Assembly (NCBI GenBank): GCA_007694095.1
Contig: RECI01000216.1
Span: 1-55,066 of the forward strand
DNA: 55,066 nucleotides
DNA from: Balneolaceae bacterium
GTDB taxonomy: Bacteria; Bacteroidota; Rhodothermia; Balneolales; Balneolaceae
Direction: 5' to 3'
The notes below the pieces were generated by a model. That model made no database searches. It was not told where the DNA came from and worked only from the letters and a program-made list of their open reading frames with translations. Positions 25,941-34,899 of the stretch are shown piece after piece; position 1 is the first letter of the stretch, and the number at the start of each line of letters is the position of its first letter. The position numbers and the translations under genes were made by a program.

Positions 25941-27410
25941 TCAAATAATTACTCCAAATACATAGCCTACCAGCAAGTAAAGAACCCCGGTAATCACCAA
26001 AACCATGGCAAGGTTAAAAACAAAGCCGGCTCTGGCCATTTGAGGAATGGTTACCAGCCCGCTTCCAAATACGATGGCATTGGGTGGAGTAGCGACCGGA
26101 AGCATAAATGCACAGCTCGCACCAATGGCAGCGGGAATCACAAGCAGTAATGGATCGTAGCCCATCGCAATAGCTACAGATGCAAGAATTGGCAGGAATG
26201 CCGCTGCTGTAGCTGTGTTACTGGTCACCTCGGTGAGGAAAATAATTACCAGTAGCGACAGCATCACAAGTAGAATAATAGGCAGGAAATCGAGTACCTG
26301 TAACGATTCGCCAATCCACTCAGCAAGGCCAGTGGATGTAATCGCGGCTGCAAGGCTCAGCCCCCCTCCAAAAAGTATAAGAACTTCCCATGGCAGTTGT
26401 TTTGCGTCTTCCCACGCAAGAACAAATTGCAATTTTTTGAAATTGACTGGCAACAAAAACATCAAAAGTGCACCAAAAATAGCAATTCCTGTATCTGAAA
26501 TATTTGGGATATAAGGTTCGAGAAGTGGCCTTGTAATCCAGAGTGTTGCAGTCATTACAAATACAACAGCAACCATTTTTTCCGGGCGAGACATTTTTCC
26601 GGATTTCTCAAGTTGATCTTTAATGAGGCCGTAACCACCCGGAATAATTTTTAGTTTAATAGGAAAAACCATACGGGTCAGCATTACATACACCAATGGA
26701 AGTGATACCACTACAAGAGGCAGGCCAACCATCATCCATTGCCCAAAACCGATATCTACACCGTATGTTTCGAGCATATAACCGGCCATCAGCGCATTTG
26801 GGGGTGTACCGATCAGTGTGGCTATACCACCGATATTGCACGCGTAAGCTAATCCAAGCAGCATCACTATAGCAAAATTGGTCTGAAGGTCAGCGCCCTC
26901 CATGTCTTCGGCTGTTTCAACAAGGCCAATAATTGACAGAGCTATCGGCAGCATCATCATGGCAGTAGCGGTATTGCTTACCCACATGCTGAGAAATCCT
27001 GCCGAAATCATAAAACCAATAATAATTGATTTTGGTTTTGTTCCTACAAGCATCACAATGTTAAGGGCGAGTCGTTTATGCAGGTTTGTACGCTCCATCG
27101 CCAATGCGATAATAAACCCCCCCATAAAGAGATAAATTAACGGGTTTGCAAAAGGCTGCGTAGCTGATGCGATTGAACCTACATCCATAACAGGGAAAAG
27201 TACAATCGGTAAGAGTGCCGTTGCAGGTATGGGAATAGCTTCGGTAACCCACCAGATTGCCATTAAAATTCCAACCGCTGCCACGTTCCAGGCAGCCGGC
27301 TCCAACGCCTCAGGCGTGGGTATTGCAATCATGATGGCAAAAATTAACGGGCCTAAAAAAAGCCCAATTCTTGGGCGTGAGAAATAGCCTCGCAATGATT
27401 CGTCTGACAT
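25941..27410 (-). CDS. SLC13/DASS-family sodium-coupled anion transporter
   Basis: 489-residue membrane protein with about twelve segments. The two SNT-type motifs of the divalent anion:Na+ symporters are clear: MWVSNTATAMMMLPI and EVTSNTATAAAFLPI. The signature FMLPVATPPNAIVFGSG is also present. Likely substrates are C4-dicarboxylates, citrate or sulfate. A GAGGGG sequence sits about ten bases before the ATG. It ends the long run of minus-strand genes but is about 200 bases from the next, so it probably has its own promoter. Confidence 0.92.
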   Translation of the reverse strand: MSDESLRGYFSRPRIGLFLGPLIFAIMIAIPTPEALEPAAWNVAAVGILMAIWWVTEAIPIPATALLPIVLFPVMDVGSIASATQPFANPLIYLFMGGFIIALAMERTNLHKRLALNIVMLVGTKPKSIIIGFMISAGFLSMWVSNTATAMMMLPIALSIIGLVETAEDMEGADLQTNFAIVMLLGLAYACNIGGIATLIGTPPNALMAGYMLETYGVDIGFGQWMMVGLPLVVVSLPLVYVMLTRMVFPIKLKIIPGGYGLIKDQLEKSGKMSRPEKMVAVVFVMTATLWITRPLLEPYIPNISDTGIAIFGALLMFLLPVNFKKLQFVLAWEDAKQLPWEVLILFGGGLSLAAAITSTGLAEWIGESLQVLDFLPIILLVMLSLLVIIFLTEVTSNTATAAAFLPILASVAIAMGYDPLLLVIPAAIGASCAFMLPVATPPNAIVFGSGLVTIPQMARAGFVFNLAMVLVITGVLYLLVGYVFGVII

Positions 27411-27616
27411 ATATTTGTCCCCTCTCGGTTAAAATTATTACATACAGGTAAAATAAAAAAACTCCAATCAAAAACGCTTTTTTTTTAATAATAGACGCCG
27501 TTTTTTACAAAATTTTGGACAATTTTATCCTGAATTATATATTAATTTATGATGAATTTTAAGGCAGTTTTTTTAATAATTTTTTTGATTCATCCCAAAT
27601 GATAAAAAGAGACTGC

Positions 27617-28660
27617 TCATTCTCCTTTTTTAACCCTCAAACTGAATACTCTTGCAGGATTTTTTACCAGCAGCTGTTCTATATCCTCATCCGATAAACC
27701 ACTGTCAATAAGCTCTGATATGAGATAGTCAAAAATATCGGTATAGCCGCGAAAATCCCCGCCATTCGGCTCACCAACATCATACCAGCCGGCATCATGC
27801 GAAATCAATACTTTGTCTAAATGTCCGGCGTCACGTAATGAAATAATCCGGTCAACGTACCAACCAATGCTCCCTTCCTGCCCTTCACCACGGGCCGGAT
27901 CGAACATAACGTTATCAAGTGAAATCCATGCACCTTTTCCCGCAAGCGTGATGTTTGCATCCAGTGAGCCGCTTTGTGCATGAGTCCAAACCCAGGCTGA
28001 CGGATCCACTCCCATCTGCCCAAGTAATTCAACCTGACCTCTGGCAGGCTCATCACCGATGGTATGTGAAAATATCGTCATACCGGTTTCGAGATGAGTG
28101 ATTGCTGCCGCTTCAACAATTTTTTGATGCAATGAAGAGAGTCCGGTGTGTTCGGCCACCGAAATTTTTAAAAATCCAGGACGCACTTCACTGCCATCGA
28201 TTCCTTCTTTAAACTCGAGAATCCACCGTTCCGCGATTTCCGCAGATGTTTCATCGTACGCATAAGCAGGCATAAACCTGTTGTCAACAGCTCCATAAAA
28301 TCCGGTATTTGTGAGAATATTGATCCCGGTTCGCCTGGAAAGCTCACTGAGTATATAAGGATCGCGACCAAGATATGCTGGTGTAAATTCTCCAATCGTA
28401 TCTACCCCGCGTCCGGCAACTTCAATAAAAAATGGCAGAACCCGCTCCAGAACCTCTGTACGGTCCCAGCGGTGATAGCCGGTACTGTCAGCACCTATCC
28501 AGTCTACAAGTACATGCTCATGAATAAGAGTAACGCCCAAATCGGAAGAAAAGATTGCGCCATTTACAGTCATTATACGTTCTTCCTGTTCAACATTGTT
28601 ACAAGACAAAAAGAATATCAAAACTAAAATGGAAGGCAGCAGTATTTTTTTCGATGGCAT
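27617..28660 (-). CDS. Phosphotriesterase-family lipoprotein
   Basis: 347 residues. The lipobox is FFLSC with Cys20. The PTE-like TIM barrel has HEH (His47, His49), LKISVAEH with Lys165 as the likely carbamylated lysine, SHT His199, WTHA His227 and ISHDAGW Asp289. All metal ligands of the family are therefore present. Members include lactonases and phosphotriesterases; the substrate is unknown. It would act in the periplasm or at the outer membrane and may be transcribed alone. Confidence 0.88.
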   Translation of the reverse strand: MPSKKILLPSILVLIFFLSCNNVEQEERIMTVNGAIFSSDLGVTLIHEHVLVDWIGADSTGYHRWDRTEVLERVLPFFIEVAGRGVDTIGEFTPAYLGRDPYILSELSRRTGINILTNTGFYGAVDNRFMPAYAYDETSAEIAERWILEFKEGIDGSEVRPGFLKISVAEHTGLSSLHQKIVEAAAITHLETGMTIFSHTIGDEPARGQVELLGQMGVDPSAWVWTHAQSGSLDANITLAGKGAWISLDNVMFDPARGEGQEGSIGWYVDRIISLRDAGHLDKVLISHDAGWYDVGEPNGGDFRGYTDIFDYLISELIDSGLSDEDIEQLLVKNPARVFSLRVKKGE

Positions 28661-28715
28661 GGTCTGATAGATTAAAAACCTGGTTCTGTGTTATTTAACA
28701 TGGGTATTGGTCACA

Positions 28716-28742
28716 GCCCAACTACGTTAAAACTTCGTTGGG
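28716..28742 (-). repeat. Dispersed palindromic repeat, copy 2
   Basis: Inverted exact copy over 22 bases of the palindrome at 23048-23069, extended to a CCCAAC...GTTGGG stem. Confidence 0.7.
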
Positions 28743-28819
28743 TATAGTTGCGGGATCTTGGGTAAGGGATACAGGATGCTGGATGCTGGATACATAGAAT
28801 GCGCACGGCCTGGATGTTT

Positions 28820-28892
28820 ATCTGTTCATCTGTTTTTCTGTTCATCTGTTTTTCTGTTCATCTGTTTTTCTGTTCATCTGTTTCTCTGTTTT
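28820..28892. repeat. CTGTTCATCTGTTTTT tandem array
   Basis: About four and a half copies of a 16-base unit reading CTGTTCATCTGTTTTT, the last one degenerate, in a gene-free gap. Confidence 0.75.
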
Positions 28893-28933
28893 TCTCCCAC
28901 GTATCTAAACTTACAAACTTCCAAAACCAGACG

Positions 28934-28972
28934 CTTGAAGGAGGCCCGAAAAAGCTCGGGCCACGCTTCAAG
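28934..28972. repeat. Double-stem hairpin, REP-like
   Basis: The outer arms CTTGAAG and CTTCAAG and the inner arms GGCCCGA and TCGGGCC pair exactly, separated by small internal loops. It lies about 70 bases past the stop of the minus-strand propeller gene and could act as its terminator, but there is no long T run. Confidence 0.6.
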
Positions 28973-29042
28973 GTCTTCTGTTCTTCTCCTCCGCATCCCG
29001 TATCTTAAAAAAGAGATTATTACCTGGCAAACATAAAATCTT

Positions 29043-30005
29043 TCACTGTTTAATAATAGTACCAAATCCACCAACAAGAATCACCGTTTCTCTCATACCC
29101 CAAATATCTGTATAATTTTCGGGAGTCAAAGTAACTTCCTGCCGCCAGTCTCTTCCATTATACTTTACAATTGTGCCTTCAATGCCCACAGCCGTGATAT
29201 TGTCCGGTGAATTCCCCCATATACCATACAAACCCTTGTCCGTAGAGCTTAACATCCTGTTCCACTCGTTGCCATCAAAATGTACAATAGTTCCGCCGGA
29301 TCCAACTGCAAAAATGTTCTGATCGGATGTACCCCAAATTTTGAAAAATGTTGGCCATCCACTTGTAATCACCTTCCATTCAATGCCATCATAATTGAGT
29401 ACATTACCACCTGAAGTTGCAGCATAGATATTTTCAGCCGATGTGCCCCAAATGCTGTAAATCTCATCATTTACAGGACTGTTGACCCTGTTCCAGGAAT
29501 CTCCGTTAAAATGAAGTATGGTTCCTGCAGCTCCAACTGCAAAAATATGATCAGGTGCTGTTCCCCATACATCCTGGAGCCTGCTTGTGATATTGCTGGG
29601 AGATTCTGTCCATTGGCTCCCACTGTAATGAATGATCTGTCCGCCTTCCCCTACAGCGAATACATTATTGGCTGAACTGCCCCAAACACCATTTAATCTC
29701 AGAGTTGCCGGGTTTTCCATTACGGTCCAGTCTTCACCATCGTAGTGCACGACTGTGGCATTGGATCCAACCACAAATATATCATCGGGCGAACTGCCCC
29801 AAACCGCCTGGTAGTATTCGCGGGGCCACTGGTAATCGATAACTCGTGTATCAGCATCTTCCGTGCCGGATAAATCTGTACATGCCGGGATCAGAAACAA
29901 TATTACGAGAATCGAAATTTGGCACTGCCTGATACCAAAATTTTCCGATTGAAACATTCTGTTATCCTGATTTTGAACATTATCTCCAATAATACTGACG
30001 ATCAA
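29043..30005 (-). CDS. Seven-repeat beta-propeller lipoprotein
   Basis: 320 residues, possibly starting at Met17. The lipobox is LFLIPAC with Cys42 (long frame numbering). The rest is seven repeats of 38-39 residues with the pattern VWGSSPDDIFVVGxxGTIVHYDGxxW. The WG pairs fall at about 69, 108, 147, 186, 224, 263 and 302. Seven such units predict a closed seven-bladed propeller. No catalytic motif is visible; surface binding of ligand or glycan is likely. It lies downstream of the mannosidase genes, 166 bases away. Confidence 0.82.
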   Translation of the reverse strand: MIVSIIGDNVQNQDNRMFQSENFGIRQCQISILVILFLIPACTDLSGTEDADTRVIDYQWPREYYQAVWGSSPDDIFVVGSNATVVHYDGEDWTVMENPATLRLNGVWGSSANNVFAVGEGGQIIHYSGSQWTESPSNITSRLQDVWGTAPDHIFAVGAAGTILHFNGDSWNRVNSPVNDEIYSIWGTSAENIYAATSGGNVLNYDGIEWKVITSGWPTFFKIWGTSDQNIFAVGSGGTIVHFDGNEWNRMLSSTDKGLYGIWGNSPDNITAVGIEGTIVKYNGRDWRQEVTLTPENYTDIWGMRETVILVGGFGTIIKQ

Positions 30006-30171
30006 ATGAAAGAAAAATTATTTTAGATCATCATATTATTATTCTGAAGAAATAACCGGAAATCGTGGTCATGTATATTTAGATAAATCTTCCCCATTTT
30101 TTTGCAAAATCGATCTTCATAACTGCCTGTTGCATTTTGATTTTCAGGCTGTAATCATCACCGGCAAAATA

Positions 30172-33100
30172 TCAATCATGATTAATCAGCCCCCAGCTTT
30201 TATTTGGTTCAGGCCCCATTTCAAGAATAAGTTTCCCTCCTTTCAGCAATTCAGAAGCATCAAAATAAAATGTATTTAATTCTTTTCCATTAAGCGTTGC
30301 ATGTTGTACATACTTGTTTTTCCGTGATGTTCCGATTGCCTCTATCACAAATGTTTCTCCCCGGCCATATCTGCCGCCCAGGTCAATTTCCACCCGTTCA
30401 AATAACGGGCTGGCAATTTCATAGATTGGATTCACACGGGTGCCTCCGTCGGTTTGAAATAGTCCGAGGGCCGCCATTACAAACCAGGCACTCAACTGCC
30501 CCTGATCTTCATCACCCAGATAGGCATTTTCAACACCAAAACCGTAAAATCTGTCCATAACAGCGCGGCTCCATTTTTGGGTTAGCCACGGTTTACCTGC
30601 CCAGTTAAAAAGAAATGCAAAATGCATCGACTGCTGATTTCCCTGGTCCACTGCAATTTCCCAGTATTGATCGTTCAGGGCATTGAACCGTTGTGAATAG
30701 CTGGTTTCAAAGCCCCATTCCAGGTTTTCGATAAACCTGTCTTTGCCGATATATTCAATGAGAGCTGGTACATCCTGCGGAACAAAATGGGTGAGCTGCC
30801 ATGCATTCCCTTCAACATAGTGGTGATTTGCGCCGGATTCAAACGGGTCAAAATCTTCGAGCCAATTTCCATTGCTGTCTCGCATGTGAGCAAATCCGGT
30901 ATCTGAAATTGCATTTCTCCACCAGTATCCCCGGTCATTAAAGACTTCATAGACATCGTTATTTCCGAGTGCTTTTGCAAGCTGCCCAACAGTCCAGTCA
31001 TCAAATGAATATTCAAGGCTGTTTGAAAACCGGCCAAGATCATATGGAACATATTGATGTTCAAGATAGGCTTCCAGGTCTCTGTTTCCGGCAAAACCGT
31101 TATAAACTTTTTGCGCCGGTGTTGTCTGCATTTTCACAGCTGCTTCCAGGGCTTTTTCTGCGTCAAAATCCCGGATTCCCATTTGGTAAGCGCCTGTAAT
31201 TAGCGGGATTTCGTGCTCTGCAACCATCACCGGGATGAAGTTCATACCGGCCGGCCCTTTGGCGAGCCATCCGTAAGCATCGTACATGGCCAATTGTGAA
31301 TTGACCCAGCGGCTGCTCCATTCCGGTGTAATCAGATTCCACATCTGGTTGAGGTTCCAAAAGGTATTCCAGAATGCATCACACCCCAGTGCAACGTGAT
31401 CCGGATTCATCATCCTGTGAACGGTCCCGTCAGTTCCGCGCCACTCACCATTCACATCACTCCAGGTATTCCGGCTGCTTATGGACCTGTAAAAGGAATT
31501 ATAGAATCTCTTTTTTTCAAGGCGGTTATTTGTGCTGATGAGTACCCTGTCCATTAATTCGCTCCAGGTATCCACCTGGTTTTGCCTCACCGCATCAAAA
31601 TCCCAGCCAAATGGTCCGCTCATTTCCGTTTCCAGGTTCTCTGAGGCGTTTTCAATGCTCACCAGGCTAATTCCGGTACGCACTTGTACAACCGAATTCT
31701 TTTTATGATCAAAATAGACGAACAGTCCGGCATCTTTGATATCCTTGGCATAGAGGTGCTCGCCAACAAACAGTTCCTCCTCAACCCATCCGCCCATTGA
31801 ACGAATGGGCTGGTCGAACTCAATAACAAAGTGTACCGTGTAATCCTGATCTGCATCATGGCTCCAGACACCTCCCGAAAACTGATCCGAATAACCCTCG
31901 AGCCTGAAATCCGATACTTTTCTTACGTCAACTTCTTTCAGCACGTAATCATATTCAGCCGGAATATGCAAATCAACCAGCACGCGGGCACTGTCCCTCT
32001 CTTCGGGAAATGTGAATTTCATCAAACCGCTCCGGGTGGTTGCCGTCAGTTCGGCTGTAATGTCGTAATCTATCAGGTGTGCTTTATAATATCCAATGGG
32101 TGCCTTTTCGGTTGCTTTATCGATTCTTGAGCGATAGCCCGAATCGGGGTCTAACTCATCACCGATTTGGGTTTGAAGAGGCCCGTTAGTTGGAAATATA
32201 CCAAGGCCGGCCATCGTCCATTCGTGAATATGGCTGAAGGTTCCAATACTTTCAAAAATCGAATCATAACCGGCCATCCAACCGGCATTTTGGTTGACGG
32301 GACTCAGCTTTACCATACCGAATGGCATCCAAGGGCCAGGTGCATACATCCAACGAGCATGAGCGGCACCCATGAGTGTATCAACATAACCTGGCAGGTT
32401 TTTGATTTTTTGTGGTGAACGTTCAACCGTACCCGATTCAATAACCTTGTCATTAACCAGAATCCTATATTCACTCGTAACCGGTTCAGACACTGCCAGC
32501 ATGGGTGCTTCAAAATCATACCGCCCCATCTCCACGATTTCTTCAAAAACAGGTTCTCCATCCACCTCTATGCGTAAAACCGGTTCTCCTTCAAGATGTT
32601 CAACATTTATTAATAATGGCTGAACGCTGCCATGTTCTGTTATGAACTGATAATCTGCCGGGCGCGCTTCTCTTACAAAAAGATGCTCTGCCTGACTTAA
32701 CATTAACTCCGGGCCTTCAAGACGGATCTGGTCAAACTTAATCCATGATCCTTCCAAAACCGTGATCGTCACCCTGTTTCCGTTTTTTTGGATAACATTT
32801 TCTTCAACCGGAATTGCAAGAGTCACTGGGGTTGCATTGGCAGCAACCCCTTTTAATGCATCTTCATTTACAAATGGTTCCGTTCTTGAAGGCGAGCGTT
32901 GCGACCCCCTGTTATATCCCTCCGCCTCCAGTTCAATTCGCTGCTCCTGATCGTTAATGTAAACTTTTATCAGTGGCAAAAACTCTTTCGCATAATCTGC
33001 AAGTTCAATGTACAGGGTATATTCGCCTTTCTTTGGCTCTTCATTTACAGAAAACAGAATCGTTACCTGGTTACTGCGCCATCCTGAAGTTGACCAGGTG

Positions 33101-33399
33101 CCTCCCCATGTATCAACCGGACCCGGCAAAACATAGGGGATTTCTTCTTTTTCATCGTGAAAGCCAACCACAAAAAATTTATCCTCAAACCCGAAATCCT
33201 GATACTTGAAATCTTCAAAACCATCCGGCGCAAGTGCAAATTCATTAGCTGACTCATCTTTCTCCCCGATACTCCAAATAATTTTGATTTCATTTTCTAC
33301 AAGTATCTCAGAGATATTTCCATCACTATTTAAAGCGTATAAAAAAGAGGGTAAGAAAATCATAATACAGGGTAGCAGTACATGTGTGATGATTCTCAT
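30172..33399 (-). CDS. GH92 alpha-mannosidase with N-terminal carbohydrate-binding-like domain
   Basis: 1075-residue exported protein (signal peptide to about residue 22). Residues about 25-235 form a beta-rich module (IKIIWSIGEKDESANEFA, DNITGSW-like ends) resembling the C-terminal domain of family 4 polysaccharide lyases; this is inference. The GH92 part runs from about 335: YVDTLMGAAHARWMYAPGPWMPFGMVKLSP, FSHIHEWTMAGLG, the catalytic-acid segment HHYVEGNAWQLTHFVPQDV, and GDEDQGQLSAWFVMAALGLF with the base Asp. GH92 enzymes are calcium-dependent exo-alpha-mannosidases. Confidence 0.92.
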   Translation of the reverse strand: MRIITHVLLPCIMIFLPSFLYALNSDGNISEILVENEIKIIWSIGEKDESANEFALAPDGFEDFKYQDFGFEDKFFVVGFHDEKEEIPYVLPGPVDTWGGTWSTSGWRSNQVTILFSVNEEPKKGEYTLYIELADYAKEFLPLIKVYINDQEQRIELEAEGYNRGSQRSPSRTEPFVNEDALKGVAANATPVTLAIPVEENVIQKNGNRVTITVLEGSWIKFDQIRLEGPELMLSQAEHLFVREARPADYQFITEHGSVQPLLINVEHLEGEPVLRIEVDGEPVFEEIVEMGRYDFEAPMLAVSEPVTSEYRILVNDKVIESGTVERSPQKIKNLPGYVDTLMGAAHARWMYAPGPWMPFGMVKLSPVNQNAGWMAGYDSIFESIGTFSHIHEWTMAGLGIFPTNGPLQTQIGDELDPDSGYRSRIDKATEKAPIGYYKAHLIDYDITAELTATTRSGLMKFTFPEERDSARVLVDLHIPAEYDYVLKEVDVRKVSDFRLEGYSDQFSGGVWSHDADQDYTVHFVIEFDQPIRSMGGWVEEELFVGEHLYAKDIKDAGLFVYFDHKKNSVVQVRTGISLVSIENASENLETEMSGPFGWDFDAVRQNQVDTWSELMDRVLISTNNRLEKKRFYNSFYRSISSRNTWSDVNGEWRGTDGTVHRMMNPDHVALGCDAFWNTFWNLNQMWNLITPEWSSRWVNSQLAMYDAYGWLAKGPAGMNFIPVMVAEHEIPLITGAYQMGIRDFDAEKALEAAVKMQTTPAQKVYNGFAGNRDLEAYLEHQYVPYDLGRFSNSLEYSFDDWTVGQLAKALGNNDVYEVFNDRGYWWRNAISDTGFAHMRDSNGNWLEDFDPFESGANHHYVEGNAWQLTHFVPQDVPALIEYIGKDRFIENLEWGFETSYSQRFNALNDQYWEIAVDQGNQQSMHFAFLFNWAGKPWLTQKWSRAVMDRFYGFGVENAYLGDEDQGQLSAWFVMAALGLFQTDGGTRVNPIYEIASPLFERVEIDLGGRYGRGETFVIEAIGTSRKNKYVQHATLNGKELNTFYFDASELLKGGKLILEMGPEPNKSWGLINHD

Positions 33400-33516
33400 A
33401 ATGTGTAGAATTTATTAGTTTTTAAACAGCGTTATATACCAATGGAAAATGGTCTAAATCATCTTTCATCCCGATTTATATTATCGGGAATGGCAGTGTT
33501 ATTCGCCATTGATGCG

Positions 33517-33550
33517 AACTCTGCGAGGACCTTCGGACTCTCGCAGGTTC
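33517..33550. repeat. CTGCGAG hairpin, REP-like
   Basis: GAACTCTGCGAG and CTCGCAGGTTC pair around a CCTTCGG-containing loop. It is located between the 427-residue lipoprotein gene and the large GH92 gene on the minus strand. Confidence 0.55.
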
Positions 33551-33589
33551 TTTAAAGCAATATCCTCAATCAGTTAAAACTGATTATTT

Positions 33590-34873
33590 TTATTGGTTTT
33601 CAATCCAATCTTCGAACATCTCGATTGCTGTGAAAAGCACCCCGGCCGATCCCCGGAAAGTTCCTGAACCCATCGGCTCATTTGCGGGAGTGTACCACTC
33701 ATAAAAGCCGTTATTTTCAATGACACGTTCAAACATGGGCTTTACTTCTTCATATGCTTCTTCAATAAATCCATACCGGATCAGCTGCTGTATCATTCGC
33801 CCGCCAAACCAGGTCCAGTCGCCACCATTCTGATACCCGTATGGGTACATCCCCGGATTCAGGAAAAATCCTTCCGGGTATGGAGGGTAGAGTGTTAAAC
33901 CGATGGTAGCCGCATTTGCAGCCTCTACATTAGCACGCATGCGCTGCAGTGCTTCATAGACCTGGTCACGGGTAAGTAATCCGGCTTCGATGGCAACTGC
34001 AGTACCGCCATGCTGGTAAATTTCATCCTCATTAAAATCGTCAGGGAAAGGGGAACCATCGAGATAGCGGTGCGGTACAAACTGCCTGTTTTCCTCATCC
34101 CAGAGATGGGCCATGATGTTGGTGGAAATCAAATCATGAATTTCTCCCAGGTAATCGGCATGATCCGGCAGTAATTCCACAAGATTTTGCAAAGCAATGA
34201 GGAACATGGCATTATCATAAACTTCCACAGCGTAGTGGGTGTCTTCGGTTAAATATACACCCCATTCATGCTCTGGCTGCACATCACCCCAGTCAGCAGT
34301 AGTGGCTCCCCATAAGAGTCCGTATTCCTGGCTCATTCGCTCCTCCATGAGAAAATCGACAGCCAGCAGCAGCCTGTCGCCGATAGTCATCCCGTCGATT
34401 ACCTCATCCAGGAATGCAGTATCGCCCGATCTTTTCACATATTTATATACGGTTTGAATAAGGGATGATTCATGATCGGTTTCCACCGTATTTTTGTGCG
34501 CCATGAGATTGGGTTCGAGATCGGTATAGATATAGTCGTAACCGCCCGCTCCTTCAACATAAGGCCTGAATCCATCTACAATTCCTCCATCATCTGCCTG
34601 GAACCTAAAGAAGATGCGAAGGTTCTCTTTGATCACTTCATGGTCATGAACTTCCATTGCAGGCTCAATAAAGGTGTTATAATCACGAATCCATACTTCT
34701 GAATAGCTGTCACCGGCATTAAATCCGGTTGAGATGATATCGAGAGCTTTCTGTTTTACAACAGGAATATTCGGATCGTTCTGAATCCGGTCAGCCAGGC
34801 CGCTATTATCCTGATCGGCAGAACATGAAAGCAGTAAAATGAGCGGGAGTATGAGATATGTTAATCGGTTCAT
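33590..34873 (-). CDS. (alpha/alpha)6-type glycosidase-like lipoprotein
   Basis: 427 residues with lipobox LLLSC (Cys17). The protein has the periodic helical look of six-hairpin glycosidases: SEVWIRDYNTFIEPA (about 58-72), TDHESSLIQTVYKYVKRSGDTAFL, LLWGATTADWGD, ITL-like GLTLYPPYPEGFFLNPGMYPYGYQNGGDWTWFGGRMIQQL and ANEPMGSGTFRGSAGV. The acidic residues in WIRD and near NGGDW are candidate catalysts. I cannot assign the GH family with confidence (GH63-like and amylo-glucosidase-like are options). It lies between two GH92 genes, so an action on mannose-rich glycans is likely. Confidence 0.75.
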   Translation of the reverse strand: MNRLTYLILPLILLLSCSADQDNSGLADRIQNDPNIPVVKQKALDIISTGFNAGDSYSEVWIRDYNTFIEPAMEVHDHEVIKENLRIFFRFQADDGGIVDGFRPYVEGAGGYDYIYTDLEPNLMAHKNTVETDHESSLIQTVYKYVKRSGDTAFLDEVIDGMTIGDRLLLAVDFLMEERMSQEYGLLWGATTADWGDVQPEHEWGVYLTEDTHYAVEVYDNAMFLIALQNLVELLPDHADYLGEIHDLISTNIMAHLWDEENRQFVPHRYLDGSPFPDDFNEDEIYQHGGTAVAIEAGLLTRDQVYEALQRMRANVEAANAATIGLTLYPPYPEGFFLNPGMYPYGYQNGGDWTWFGGRMIQQLIRYGFIEEAYEEVKPMFERVIENNGFYEWYTPANEPMGSGTFRGSAGVLFTAIEMFEDWIENQ

Positions 34874-34899
34874 AGTGTTTTGAAGTTAATACATAATAA

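Larger units (their letters stand above)
28661..29042. other. Intergenic region with hairpins and a CTGTT repeat
   Basis: About 380 bases with a dispersed palindrome (28716), a pyrimidine-rich tandem array (28820-28892) and a strong double-stem hairpin (28934-28972). No credible gene is present. Confidence 0.6.

Noticed and set aside
28758-29036. 92-residue frame of repeated FFCSSVFLFICF
   Set aside because: It is the translation of the CTGTTCATCTGTTTTT tandem array, not a membrane protein gene.
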